Assembly (NCBI GenBank): GCA_046349215.1
Contig: JAXMCV010000002.1
Span: 310,001-374,000 of the forward strand
Length of the DNA stretch: 64,000 nucleotides
DNA from: JAJXWB01 sp046349215
Lineage (GTDB): Bacteria > Pseudomonadota > Alphaproteobacteria > Rhizobiales > Beijerinckiaceae
Reading direction: 5' to 3'
The notes under the pieces are model-generated. The model was not told the DNA's origin, did not search any database, and saw nothing but the letters and a program-made list of their open reading frames with translations. The stretch's first letter is position 1. Each line of letters opens with the position of its first letter. The translations under genes and the position numbers were made by a program. Below are positions 52,040-61,276 of the stretch, one piece after another.

Positions 52040-52078
52040 GCGCGAGGGCCTGCACGGCCGCCGCGGTCGCGCGCCTAC
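52036..52078 (+). terminator. Possible hairpin after the DAACS-like gene
   Basis: GTAGGCGCG (52036-52044) pairs with CGCGCCTAC (52070-52078), with inner GC-rich pairing. It includes the TAG stop codon. No T tract follows, so function as a terminator is uncertain. Confidence 0.4.
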
Positions 52079-52101
52079 ACATCGCCGCGCGCCCCAGCTA
52101 A

Positions 52102-52117
52102 TCTCGGGTTAACGAGA
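52102..52117. promoter_or_regulatory. Inverted repeat TCTCG-GGTTAA-CGAGA
   Basis: A 5-6-5 inverted repeat 25 nt before the ATG at 52142. It could be an operator or a leader hairpin near the ribosome site of the acyl-CoA synthetase. Confidence 0.3.
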
Positions 52118-52141
52118 GGCGCGGCGCCTGCGGGAGGAAAC

Positions 52142-53704
52142 ATGTCCGACGTCATTCACAACGGCCCGACCGTGGGCGGGCAGGCGCTGCGCGCTCTGGC
52201 GCGCTATCCTGACCGCGTCGCCTTCGTCAGCGGTTCGGGTTCGCTCACCTATGCCGCCGCGCTCGACCTGATCGGCCGTTTTCAGGCTGTGTTCGCGTCG
52301 AAGGGGCTGGGTCGCGGCGACCGCCTGGCCGTCCTGGCCGCCAATCGCGCGGATTCCTGGTGCGCCGGAGTCGCCGCGCAGGCCTCGGCGATCAGTATCA
52401 CCTGGCTGCATCCGCTCGGTTCGCTCGACGACCAGGTCGACCAGATCGTCGATGGCGAGTGTTCGGCGCTTCTCGTCGACGCCGCCAGCTTTCTGCTGCG
52501 CGGCGGCGAGATCGTTTCGCGCACGCAAGGGCTGAAGGCCGTTTTCACACTCGGGCCGGCCGAATACGGACTCGATCTGGCGGCGGTCGCCGCCGGGGTC
52601 GGGGCTGCGAACGCCCGCGACGTGGCGCGGCCCGACGACATCGCCATTCTCAACTACACCGGAGGCACGACCGGCAAGTCGAAGGGCGCCTTGCGCAATC
52701 ACGCGCAGAACGCCGGCTATTCGACAGCCATTCTCGCGGATTTCGAGCTGCCCGCCGCGCCGAAATATCTGGTGGTCGCGCCGATGAGCCATGTCGCCGG
52801 CACGAAGGTGCTGCCGACGCTGATGCGCGGCGGGACGGTGTACTTAATGAAGGGTTTCGATCCTGCGGAGCTGCTGGCGACGATTGCGCGAGAAAAGATC
52901 AACTTCACGCTCCTTGTGCCGACGATGATCTACGTGCTGCTCGACCATCCCGATCTCGACCGCACGGACCTGTCGTCGCTCGAGCTTCTTCTTTATGGCG
53001 CCTCGCCCATGTCGCCGACGCGGCTGGTCGAGGGACTGGAGCGGATTGGGCCGGTGTTCTCGCAGCTCTACGGCCAGACCGAGTGCTATCCGATCTCGGT
53101 CCTGCGCAAGGGCGACCACGACAAGGCGCGGCCGGAGCTCTTCGCCTCCTGCGGCTTCCCGATTTCGAGCGTCGCCGTCCAGATCCTCGACGACGCCGAC
53201 CAGCCGGTGGCGCCGGGCGAGCCCGGCGAAATCTGTGTGCGCGCCGGGCATGCCGTCGGCAGCTACTGGAAGCGGCCGGAGCAGACGGAAGAACTCTTCC
53301 GCTCGGGCTGGCTGCATACGGGCGACATCGCGCGCATGGACGAGCGCGGCTACATGTACATCCTCGACCGCAAGAAGGACATGATCGTGTCCGGGGGCTT
53401 CAATATCTATCCACGCGATGTCGAGGATGCGCTGTCGTCGCACGCGTCGGTGGCGGTGGCGGCGGTGGTCGGCGCGCCCGATCCGAAATGGGGCGAGACC
53501 GTGGTAGCCATGGTGGTGGCCCGGCCGGGCGCCCGGCCCGACGCGGAGGAACTGATCCGGCTCGTCAAGGAGAAGAAGGGCGCGGCGCATGCGCCCAAGC
53601 GCGTCGAATTCGTCGACAGCCTGCCGATGACGGCGGTCGGCAAGGTCGACAAGAAGGTTCTGCGGGCGAAGCTGTGGGAGGGTCGCGATCGCCAGGTTGG
53701 TTAA
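52142..53704 (+). CDS. AMP-forming acyl-CoA synthetase
   Basis: 520 residues, ANL superfamily: ILNYTGGTTGKSKGALRN (phosphate loop), QLYGQTECYPISV, HTGDIARMDERGYMYILDRK, DMIVSGGFNIYPRDVE and TAVGKVDKKVLRAKLW (catalytic Lys). GGGAGGAAAC precedes the ATG. The third such enzyme in the window but separate from the other acyl-CoA genes, between the carrier and the cellulose operon. Substrate unknown. Confidence 0.93.
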   Translation: MSDVIHNGPTVGGQALRALARYPDRVAFVSGSGSLTYAAALDLIGRFQAVFASKGLGRGDRLAVLAANRADSWCAGVAAQASAISITWLHPLGSLDDQVDQIVDGECSALLVDAASFLLRGGEIVSRTQGLKAVFTLGPAEYGLDLAAVAAGVGAANARDVARPDDIAILNYTGGTTGKSKGALRNHAQNAGYSTAILADFELPAAPKYLVVAPMSHVAGTKVLPTLMRGGTVYLMKGFDPAELLATIAREKINFTLLVPTMIYVLLDHPDLDRTDLSSLELLLYGASPMSPTRLVEGLERIGPVFSQLYGQTECYPISVLRKGDHDKARPELFASCGFPISSVAVQILDDADQPVAPGEPGEICVRAGHAVGSYWKRPEQTEELFRSGWLHTGDIARMDERGYMYILDRKKDMIVSGGFNIYPRDVEDALSSHASVAVAAVVGAPDPKWGETVVAMVVARPGARPDAEELIRLVKEKKGAAHAPKRVEFVDSLPMTAVGKVDKKVLRAKLWEGRDRQVG

Positions 53705-53729
53705 GGCGACGTTGCCGCCAGCAGGGAAC

Positions 53730-53745
53730 TTAACGCGTTCTTATA
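53730..53745. promoter_or_regulatory. CtrA-like half-site pair upstream of bcsS
   Basis: TTAA-CGCGTTC-TTATA (53730-53745) matches most of the CtrA consensus TTAA-N7-TTAAC. TTAA is rare in this GC-rich DNA, and several copies lie in 53701-53790. Weak evidence. Confidence 0.25.
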
Positions 53746-53856
53746 CTTAACGGCCGATAAGGGTTTTCGATTAACTCCGCCGTTACGTCAGAGGCCGATT
53801 TTCGCTCCTAACGGAAGGAGAGGCAGCCCTTGGTGCGCCTCCCGCAGGAGCGTGTC

Positions 53857-54705
53857 ATGCGTTCGGGTCGAGGATTGTTGTCGTTGGCGTTGTTGGCGGT
53901 GTTGTCGCCATACGCCCGCGCATCCGAATGGTACACCGGCGCGCCGGGCTCGATGACTCCCACGCAGTCTTCGCCCTCTTACATTTCCTTCTTCGATGCT
54001 TCGACGACGACGCCGGCATGGACGAAATCGTCCGCCCCGGTCGCGGTCGAGCCTTATTCCGCGCCGAGCAAGTTCGGCGTCGCCATCGACACGGCCTTGA
54101 CCGCCGACACGAAGGGATCGCGCTTCGCTTCGGTCATCGGGACGATCGCGCCCTTCTCGGAGATCGACAGATCCGGTTTGCGGCTGCGCATCAGCGGCGT
54201 GGTCGGCACCTATGGCTACACCAACACTGCCGTCGGCCAGATCACCGGCACGATGCAGGACGGCTCGGTGTTGATCGGCTACGAATGGATGACGGCGAAG
54301 GCGTCGTTCGGGATCTATGGCGGTATCGACTTCTCGAACAACCAGTTGAACAAGTACGACGCCAACAACGGCTCTGTCGGCCAGGCCACGGGCGCCAAGA
54401 TCGCCCTCGACTTCTCCTACCGGCCCACCGCCACCATGATGCTGTCCGGCGTCGCCTCCTATTCGAGCGCCCACAGCGCCTACTACGCCCGCCTGAAGGC
54501 CGGCTGGGCGATCGCGCCCAGCACCTATGTCGGCCCGGAAGTCATCTTCATGGGCGACGCCTTCTTCCAGCAATGGCGCGTCGGCGGCCATATCACCGGC
54601 GCCACCTTCGGCCCCGTGCAGCTCGGCGCCTCGGCCGGCCTGATGAACGACCGCGTGCGCGGCTCCGGCATCTACGGCATTCTCGACGGACGTCTCGCAT
54701 TCTAG
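53857..54705 (+). CDS. bcsS: Cellulose biosynthesis protein BcsS-like
   Basis: 282 residues from the ATG at 53857 (GGAGCGTGTC upstream). A signal peptide (about 1-23, ending ARA-SEW) is followed by beta-strand-rich segments with alternating aromatic residues (RLRISGVVGTYGYTNTAVGQ; VLIGYEWMTAKASFGIYGGIDFSNNQ; TYVGPEVIFMGDAFFQQWRVGGHITGATF; ends in GRLAF). This resembles an outer-membrane-type beta barrel and BcsS proteins found before bcsA in methylobacteria and rhizobia. Likely helps cellulose cross or attach to the outer membrane. The name rests on layout and position. Confidence 0.65.
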   Translation: MRSGRGLLSLALLAVLSPYARASEWYTGAPGSMTPTQSSPSYISFFDASTTTPAWTKSSAPVAVEPYSAPSKFGVAIDTALTADTKGSRFASVIGTIAPFSEIDRSGLRLRISGVVGTYGYTNTAVGQITGTMQDGSVLIGYEWMTAKASFGIYGGIDFSNNQLNKYDANNGSVGQATGAKIALDFSYRPTATMMLSGVASYSSAHSAYYARLKAGWAIAPSTYVGPEVIFMGDAFFQQWRVGGHITGATFGPVQLGASAGLMNDRVRGSGIYGILDGRLAF

Positions 54706-54713
54706 CGATGCGC

Positions 54714-54729
54714 CTAACGAGACGTTAAC
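54714..54729. promoter_or_regulatory. CtrA-like site CTAA-N7-TTAAC before bcsA
   Basis: CTAA-CGAGACG-TTAAC matches TTAA-N7-TTAAC at 8 of 9 positions. A second, poorer element, TTAA-CCTAAGC-GTAAA, lies at 54893-54908, about 50 nt before bcsA. The 248-nt leader otherwise holds no gene. Confidence 0.3.
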
Positions 54730-54953
54730 GCGCGCCGGCTAGACAGCCGCCGGCGGCAGGCGCCCCAGGGGCGGACTGCGCCTTGCGCGCGCCCGAACCG
54801 AGACCGAAACCAGGCGCCGGAAGGCGTCGTGGTTAACGATTCATCTATCGGAAATGACTCGGTTTACGGACGCTGTAAGGGCTCCTGTTACGTTAACCTA
54901 AGCGTAAAGCGTCGACGCTACAGTCAGGACGTAGCGTCAGGGAGTTGCGTCGT

Positions 54954-57242
54954 ATGTCGGCGACATTGCGCGCCATCGCGTGGGGGTTTTCGGGGCTTTG
55001 CGCCCTGATTCTCCTTACCCAACCGGTGAGCGTGCACAGCCAGTTAGCGTTGAGTCTGACGGTCATCGCGGGCCTGATAGCGGTCTGGGCGGTGGGCCGC
55101 GGACTCGTTGCGCGCCAGCTCTTCCTCGCCCTCGCGAGCTTCGTGATCATCCGCTACATGTACTGGCGGTGGACCTCGACGCTGCCGCCGGCGAGCGATC
55201 CTGTCGCCTTCACACTCGGCATGGTGCTGCTCGTCGCCGAGATGTATTGCGTCCTGATCCTGTCGATCAGCCTGATCATCAACGCCGATCCGCTGGTGCG
55301 GCCGCGCCTCGAGCGCGAGGACGACGAAAACCTGCCGGTCGTCGACGTCTTCATCCCGACCTACAACGAGGACGAATACATCCTGGCGACGACGGTCGCC
55401 GCGGCCAAGTCCATGGACTACCCGCCGGAGAAGCTGAACGTCTGGCTTCTCGACGACGGCGGGACCGACCAGAAGTGCAACGACAAGGATCCGGCAAAAG
55501 CGGAAGCCGCCCGTCAGAGGCGGATTTCGCTTCAGGCGCTCTGCGCCCGGCTCGGTGCGATCTACCTGACGCGCAAGCGCAACGAGCACGCCAAGGCCGG
55601 CAACATGAACAATGCGCTGGCGCATGTGAAGGGCGACATCATCGTCGTGTTCGACGCCGACCACGCGCCGTTCCGCGCCTTCCTGCGCGAGACGATCGGC
55701 TATTTCGCCAAGGACCCCAAGACCTTCCTGGTCCAGACGCCGCACGTCTTCCTCAATCCCGACCCGATCGAGAAGAACCTGCGCACCTTCCACGAGATGC
55801 CGTCCGAGAATGAGATGTTCTACGGCGTCACGCAGCGCGGCCTCGACAAGTGGGACGGCTCCTTCTTCTGCGGGTCCGCCGCGCTGCTGCGCCGCAGCGC
55901 GCTCGAGACGACCGGCGGCTTCTCGGGCATCACGATCACCGAGGATTGCGAGACGGCGTTCGAGCTCCATTCGAAGGGATGGAACAGCGTCTATGTCGAC
56001 AAACCGCTGATCGCAGGTCTGCAGCCGGAAACATTCACGTCCTTCATCGGCCAGAGATCGCGCTGGTGCCAGGGCATGTTCCAGATCCTGATGCTGAAGA
56101 ACCCGGCCCTCAAGAAGGGCCTGAAGCTCATTCAGCGCATCGCCTATCTGTCGAGCATGACGTTCTGGTTCTTCCCGATCCCGCGCATGATCTTCATGTT
56201 TGCGCCGCTGACGCACATCTTCTTCGACATCAAGATCTTCGTCTCGAACTTCGACGAGGCGATCGCCTACACGCTCACCTATATGATCGTGAATATCATG
56301 CTCCAGAACTACCTCTACGGCCGCGTGCGCTGGCCGTGGGTTTCGGAGCTCTACGAATACGTGCAAGGCGTCTTCCTGGCGAAGGCCATCGTTTCCGTCG
56401 TGATGAGCCCGCGCAAGCCGACGTTCAACGTGACGGCCAAGGGCCTGACGCTCGACGAAGACCATCTGTCGGAACTCGCCTGGCCGTTCTTTGCGATCTA
56501 CGGCCTCCTGTTTACGGCCGGCTGCGTCGCCGCCTACCGCTACATGTTCGAGCCCGGGGTCGACAATCTCATGCTGGTCGTCGGCCTGTGGAACACGTTC
56601 AACATGATGATCGCCGGCGCGGCGCTGGGCGCGGTCGCGGAACGCAAGCAGCCGGACCGCCACCCGCGCCTGCACATCTCGCGGCAGGGCACGCTGTCGA
56701 TCGCCGACCACAACATCCGCGTCTCCATCCGCGACGTCTCGGCGGGCGGTGTCTCGATCGCCGCCTCCAGCGAGTTCGACGCCATCACCTTCGAGGCCGG
56801 CGTCACGACCGGCCGGCTGGCCATCGATCCGCTGGGCGTCATCGTCAAGGAAGAGACCCTGCCGCTCGTCTTCGTTCACACCTCGAGGGCGAACGACCAG
56901 ACGATCTACGGCTTCGAGTTCAGCGCGATGGAACCGGACGAGTACTACGTGCTCGCCGACCTCATGTACGCCGATTCGGACGCGCTACCGCGTTTCTTGG
57001 CGACGCGCCGCAAGCACAAGAGCATTTTTGCAGGTTCGGGCCGGTTCATCTGGTGGGGGCTGACCGAACCGATCCGCGCGATCACCTACCTCATCAAGCG
57101 CGAGAAGGAAGAGCAACCGGACAAGGAACTGGAAGGACCGTCGAAGACGTCGCTCTCCTGGCTCAGGCGGTTCGCCGCCGCAGGCAAGAAGGAGCCGGCG
57201 GTCGCAGCGGTCGAGGCGGCAATGAAAAAGCAATCAGCGTAG
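54954..57242 (+). CDS. bcsA: Cellulose synthase catalytic subunit BcsA
   Basis: 762 residues from the ATG at 54954 (GGGAG upstream). GT-2 domain between membrane helices: LLDDGGT (Asp167-168), FDADHAP (Asp234/236), TED (329-331) and QRSRW (367-371), all required for processive glucan synthesis from UDP-glucose. A PilZ domain follows at about 563-690 with the DVSAGG (594-599) half of the cyclic-di-GMP motif. The other half, normally RxxxR, reads ERKQPDRHPR (563-572), with no clean Arg pair. Polymerises and translocates cellulose through the inner membrane with BcsB. Confidence 0.93.
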   Translation: MSATLRAIAWGFSGLCALILLTQPVSVHSQLALSLTVIAGLIAVWAVGRGLVARQLFLALASFVIIRYMYWRWTSTLPPASDPVAFTLGMVLLVAEMYCVLILSISLIINADPLVRPRLEREDDENLPVVDVFIPTYNEDEYILATTVAAAKSMDYPPEKLNVWLLDDGGTDQKCNDKDPAKAEAARQRRISLQALCARLGAIYLTRKRNEHAKAGNMNNALAHVKGDIIVVFDADHAPFRAFLRETIGYFAKDPKTFLVQTPHVFLNPDPIEKNLRTFHEMPSENEMFYGVTQRGLDKWDGSFFCGSAALLRRSALETTGGFSGITITEDCETAFELHSKGWNSVYVDKPLIAGLQPETFTSFIGQRSRWCQGMFQILMLKNPALKKGLKLIQRIAYLSSMTFWFFPIPRMIFMFAPLTHIFFDIKIFVSNFDEAIAYTLTYMIVNIMLQNYLYGRVRWPWVSELYEYVQGVFLAKAIVSVVMSPRKPTFNVTAKGLTLDEDHLSELAWPFFAIYGLLFTAGCVAAYRYMFEPGVDNLMLVVGLWNTFNMMIAGAALGAVAERKQPDRHPRLHISRQGTLSIADHNIRVSIRDVSAGGVSIAASSEFDAITFEAGVTTGRLAIDPLGVIVKEETLPLVFVHTSRANDQTIYGFEFSAMEPDEYYVLADLMYADSDALPRFLATRRKHKSIFAGSGRFIWWGLTEPIRAITYLIKREKEEQPDKELEGPSKTSLSWLRRFAAAGKKEPAVAAVEAAMKKQSA

Positions 57243-57260
57243 GCGAGAATCGAAGAGCGT

Positions 57261-60116
57261 ATGCGTAGAAGCGTGACTATTATCTGCCTGACGACCGCCC
57301 TTGCGGCGGCGATGGCCGATTCATGCCTCGCGCAGATCTTCACGACCGCGCCCACCACCCTCACGCACATGGTCCGCGACAAGGGTCCTGCGGTGCCGCC
57401 ATCCGCTCCGGCCCCGGCAGCGCCGCCCGCGCCCGTCTACGGTCAGCCGCCGCAGCAGGCCGCTCCTGCCTACACCCAGGCGCAACAGCCGGCCCAGCCG
57501 CCGCAGTCGCCTTCGCCCGCACAATATTATGCGCAGCCCGCCTTGCAGGGCATGGCGCCGCGCGCGCCGGCGCCTGCCATGACCGCGCCAGCTCCCGCGC
57601 CTGTCGCGCCGGTCGGCGGCTATGCGCAGACGCCTGACGCAAACCGGTTCGCCGCGCCGCCCGTTCCGGCGATCGCGTCCGCGACGGTCGCGCCCGCGAC
57701 GTCCGCGCTCACGCTGCGCCATCTCACGAACAACATCCAGGGCTTCCGGCTGGCGGGCGAAATCGCCTCGTCGGAATGGCCGGTTTTCATCACCGCCGCG
57801 CAGGCGCGTCAGCGCATCAAGTTCCAGGTCGGTTACCTCACGGCTATCTCGGTCATGCCCGAGGCGTCCTATCTGACGCTCGTCGTCAACGACACGGTCG
57901 TCGGGCGCACCAACATTCGCGCCAGCCATTCGGTGCGCACCTTCGAATTCGAAATCCCGCCGAACCTGCTGCAGGCCGGCTTCAATTCCGTCCGCCTGAC
58001 CGCCGAGCAGCGTCACCGCGTCGATTGCTCGCTGCAGGCGACGTATGAATTGTGGACGCAGATCGATCCGTCGCAGACGGGCCTGCTGCTGCCGCGGTCG
58101 GAAGGCGTGACCAGTCTTGCCGAGCTGCCGGCGCTGTCGCCCGACGCCCAGGGCGCGCTGCCGATCCGCGCCGTCGTGCCGGGCCGCACCAACCTGTCCA
58201 ATGTCGAGCGCATCATGCGCGTCGTGCAGATGATCTCGCTCGCCGGCCGCTTCGAGCAGCCGGTCGTCGACATCGGACCGCTCGCCGGCGGCGAATATGG
58301 CGTCAATCTTCTGGTCGGCCCCGCGCAGGACCTCGCTGGCCTGCTCGAGCCGGGCGCGCTCGGCGCCGTGGGCGGGCCTTCCGTCTTCATCCTTCCGGCG
58401 CGCGCCGACCGGCGCACCACGATCGTCGTGACGGGCGCGACGGATGCGCAGGTCAGCGAGGCGCTGGGGCAGTTCGAGCGGCAGTCGCAGGTCGTCGGCG
58501 CGCCGGCCGGCCTCCGCGCGGCCGCCGCCTTCCCCGGCTTCCGCATGGAAGGCGGCCAGCGCGTGAAGCTGCGCGATCTCGGCGTCGCGAGCGAGGAATT
58601 CTCCGGCCGCCTGTTCCGCGCGGCCTTCAACGTGATCCTGCCGCCGGATTTCTATCCGGCCGACTACGGCCGCGCCGTGCTCGATCTCGCCGGCGGTTAC
58701 GCGCCGGGCCTGACGAGCGAAGCGCAGATCGTGGTGAGCGTGAACGGACGCAACGCCGTCAGCATGAAGCTGCCGAAGTCGGCAGGCGACGTCTTCACGA
58801 AGAATCCCGTGCCGCTGCCGCTGGGCGCGATGCGGCCGGGCCTGAACCGCGTCGAGATCGAGGCGCAGGTGCCGATCGCCAAGGACCTGGCGTGCGATCC
58901 TCTTGCCGCGATCACCGGCTCGAAGCGTTTCCTGCTGCTCGATTCCACAGAGATCGAGATGCCGCGCATCGCGCGCATCGCGCGCATGCCCGACCTCGCC
59001 GTGACGACGACGGGCGCGTTCCCGTTCGTCGGGGGACCCGGAATGCGGCCGAAGCTGCTCGCGCCGGCTCCCGATCGCGAGACGATCGGCGCGGCGGCCA
59101 CGATTTCCGCGCATATGGCGATCATGGCCGGCCAGCCGATCGATTTCGAACTGACCGGCGTCGCGCCGCCGCGCGGCTCGGGCTCGGTTCTCGTTGTCGG
59201 CGGCGCCGGCAATCTCGATCCCTCGCTCATCAAGGCGGCGGGACTCGACCCGCAGGAAATCCAGAAGGCCTGGTCCGGCCGCATGGGCGCATTCGTCAGG
59301 CCGCCGAAGGACGATGCGCTGTCGCGCTATGAAGCCGCCGCCCGCAACAGGCTCGTGCTCGAACGCAACTTTCCGGCCGCCTGCCGCATGGCCAAGCCGC
59401 CCGGGGGCTTCGAACGCGCGGCCAATACGGCGTGGTGGCGCGCCGACATGAATTCGACCGCCTCGATCCAGCAGAAGCAGAAGCAGATCCGGGCGATGTA
59501 CGAAGCCAGTTCGTCGCGCTGGGTCGACCGCGCGCCGGTGGGCGCGTTTCAGGTCAACGCGGCGGCGTCCGGCGCGCTGTATGACGAATGGAATTCCAAG
59601 GTTCGCAGCCAGGGCGCGATCGCGACCTACATCCAGGGCGTCTTCGCCAGCGCCAAGAACTGGGCGACGGCGCACGTGCATTCGGTCGTTGCGTGGTTCG
59701 GCGCGGCGATCGTCGCCGGCCCCGTCGAACCGACGATCACCGCGCGCGCCTCGCTGATCGTCGCGCAGAACATGCTCGGCGACAGCGTCGACGACGTGTG
59801 GACCTTGATCGCCGCGCCCAATTCGACCGAGCTTGCCGAATCTGTGCCCTGCCTCGTCGACCCGCGCGTCTGGCGCCAGATCGCCGGCCGCCTGTCGATC
59901 CTCGACGCGACCGAAGGTTCGGTCGTGACAGCGGCGACGACCGCGCAGCGTCTCATCGTGACGCAGCCGCTGACGATCGAGAATTCGCGCCTGATCGTCG
60001 CCGGCTGGCTGTCGCTCAACAGCCAGGTGTATGTGGCGATGGCCTTTGCGGCGGCGCTGCTGCTCGCGCTGACCACCAGCCTGTTCATCCGCAACGTCGG
60101 CAGGAGGATCGAATGA
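57261..60116 (+). CDS. bcsB: Cellulose synthase periplasmic subunit BcsB
   Basis: 951 residues. Signal peptide (about 1-25), then a Pro/Gln/Ala-rich linker (about 45-130) longer than usual. BcsB carbohydrate-binding and flavodoxin-like repeats follow (LRHLTNNIQGFRLAGEIASSEWPVFITAAQARQRIKFQVGYL; RVDCSLQATYELWTQIDPSQTGL; VKLRDLGVASEEFSGRLFRAAFNVILPPDFYPADYGRAVLDLAGGYAPGL). A C-terminal helix (QVYVAMAFAAALLLALTTSLFI) anchors it beside BcsA. It receives the nascent glucan in the periplasm. Starts 18 nt after bcsA; its stop overlaps bcsZ by 4 nt. Confidence 0.92.
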   Translation: MRRSVTIICLTTALAAAMADSCLAQIFTTAPTTLTHMVRDKGPAVPPSAPAPAAPPAPVYGQPPQQAAPAYTQAQQPAQPPQSPSPAQYYAQPALQGMAPRAPAPAMTAPAPAPVAPVGGYAQTPDANRFAAPPVPAIASATVAPATSALTLRHLTNNIQGFRLAGEIASSEWPVFITAAQARQRIKFQVGYLTAISVMPEASYLTLVVNDTVVGRTNIRASHSVRTFEFEIPPNLLQAGFNSVRLTAEQRHRVDCSLQATYELWTQIDPSQTGLLLPRSEGVTSLAELPALSPDAQGALPIRAVVPGRTNLSNVERIMRVVQMISLAGRFEQPVVDIGPLAGGEYGVNLLVGPAQDLAGLLEPGALGAVGGPSVFILPARADRRTTIVVTGATDAQVSEALGQFERQSQVVGAPAGLRAAAAFPGFRMEGGQRVKLRDLGVASEEFSGRLFRAAFNVILPPDFYPADYGRAVLDLAGGYAPGLTSEAQIVVSVNGRNAVSMKLPKSAGDVFTKNPVPLPLGAMRPGLNRVEIEAQVPIAKDLACDPLAAITGSKRFLLLDSTEIEMPRIARIARMPDLAVTTTGAFPFVGGPGMRPKLLAPAPDRETIGAAATISAHMAIMAGQPIDFELTGVAPPRGSGSVLVVGGAGNLDPSLIKAAGLDPQEIQKAWSGRMGAFVRPPKDDALSRYEAAARNRLVLERNFPAACRMAKPPGGFERAANTAWWRADMNSTASIQQKQKQIRAMYEASSSRWVDRAPVGAFQVNAAASGALYDEWNSKVRSQGAIATYIQGVFASAKNWATAHVHSVVAWFGAAIVAGPVEPTITARASLIVAQNMLGDSVDDVWTLIAAPNSTELAESVPCLVDPRVWRQIAGRLSILDATEGSVVTAATTAQRLIVTQPLTIENSRLIVAGWLSLNSQVYVAMAFAAALLLALTTSLFIRNVGRRIE

Positions 60117-61276
60117 TCTTCCGGCCGGTCGCATCCGTCGTCCTGTCGCTTGCGCTGACCGCATCCGCGGCGGCGCAAACCGTTACGCCCGTCGTCCCGC
60201 TCGGCGCGGCCGTGCAGGCGCAGATGGCGCAGACGCCGAAGGTTCCCGACAGGCGGCCGCTGTCGCTCGACGCGCGCCAGCTTTCGCTCGGCGGCGCGCT
60301 GAAGACGCCCGACATGTGGCAGGCCTATCGCGCCGCCTTCATCACCGACAACGGTCGCGTGGTCGACACCGGCAACGGCATGGTCAGCCACAGCGAAGGG
60401 CAGGGCTACGGCATGTTGCTGGCGGTCGCCGCCAACGACCGGCCGACTTTCGACAAGTTGTGGGGCTGGACGCGCGCCAACCTGATGGTGCGCGACGACC
60501 AGTTGATGGCCTGGCGCTGGGATCCGGCGCGCCGCCCCGCGATCGCCGATATCAACGACGCGTCGGACGGCGACCTGCTGATCGCCTGGGCGCTGGCCGA
60601 AGGCGCGGAATTCTGGGGCGACATTTCCCTGAAGGTCGCCGCCCGCCGCATCGCGGTCGAGGTCGGCCGCAAGCTCGTCGTCTACAAGACCAAGTTCGGC
60701 GCGCTGCTGTTGCCAGCGGTGTCGGGCTTTGCAGCCGAGGATCGCCAGGATGGTCCGGTTGTCAATCTCTCCTACTGGATCTATCCGGCCTTTGCGCGCC
60801 TGCCGATGGTCGCGCCCGAGATCGACTGGCGCGGCATCACGCAGAGCGGTCTCGACGCATTGAAGGCCTCGCGCTTCGGCACCGACGGCTTGCCGAGCGA
60901 ATGGGTGTCGCTGCGCAACGGACAGTCGCGGCCGGCCGACGGCTTTGCGGCGCAATTCGGCTACAACGCCATCCGCATTCCGCTCTATCTCGCCTGGGCC
61001 GGCATCGGCGAGCGCGAACACTACGATCCCTTCGTCGCCTGGGCGACGCGCTATGGCGCGCGCGCGGTGGTGGACGTTTCGACCGGTCGCGAGGCGGGCG
61101 CCTTCGGCGAGCCGGGCTACAGCGCCATCGGCGCGCTGGCCATGTGCGCGGCCGAGGGACGGCCGATCGAGCGCAGCATGCTGACGCCGCGCGGACCGGA
61201 AAACTACTATCCGGCGACGCTACGCATCCTGACCGCGCTCGCCGCGCAGATGAGGTTCCCCTCATGTCTGCGCTGA
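60113..61276 (+). CDS. bcsZ: Periplasmic endo-1,4-glucanase BcsZ (GH8)
   Basis: 387 residues from the ATG at 60113. A signal peptide ends at about SAAAQ. GH8 landmarks: VVDTGNGMVSHSEGQGYGMLLAV with general acid Glu95, and INDASDGDLLIAWALAEGAEFW with Asp152/Asp154. The C-terminal part (GYNAIRIPLYLAWAGI; EPGYSAIGALAMC) completes the (alpha/alpha)6 barrel. It trims cellulose in the periplasm and is needed for proper fibre export in related systems. Coupled to bcsB and to the TPR gene by overlaps of 4 and 13 nt. Confidence 0.92.
   Translation: MIFRPVASVVLSLALTASAAAQTVTPVVPLGAAVQAQMAQTPKVPDRRPLSLDARQLSLGGALKTPDMWQAYRAAFITDNGRVVDTGNGMVSHSEGQGYGMLLAVAANDRPTFDKLWGWTRANLMVRDDQLMAWRWDPARRPAIADINDASDGDLLIAWALAEGAEFWGDISLKVAARRIAVEVGRKLVVYKTKFGALLLPAVSGFAAEDRQDGPVVNLSYWIYPAFARLPMVAPEIDWRGITQSGLDALKASRFGTDGLPSEWVSLRNGQSRPADGFAAQFGYNAIRIPLYLAWAGIGEREHYDPFVAWATRYGARAVVDVSTGREAGAFGEPGYSAIGALAMCAAEGRPIERSMLTPRGPENYYPATLRILTALAAQMRFPSCLR

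Noticed and set aside
57321..60164. A 947-codon minus-strand open frame opposite bcsB
   Set aside because: Composition is that of an antisense shadow (Arg, Asp, Ala, Gly-rich, no motif), while the plus strand encodes a clear BcsB in a compact operon.
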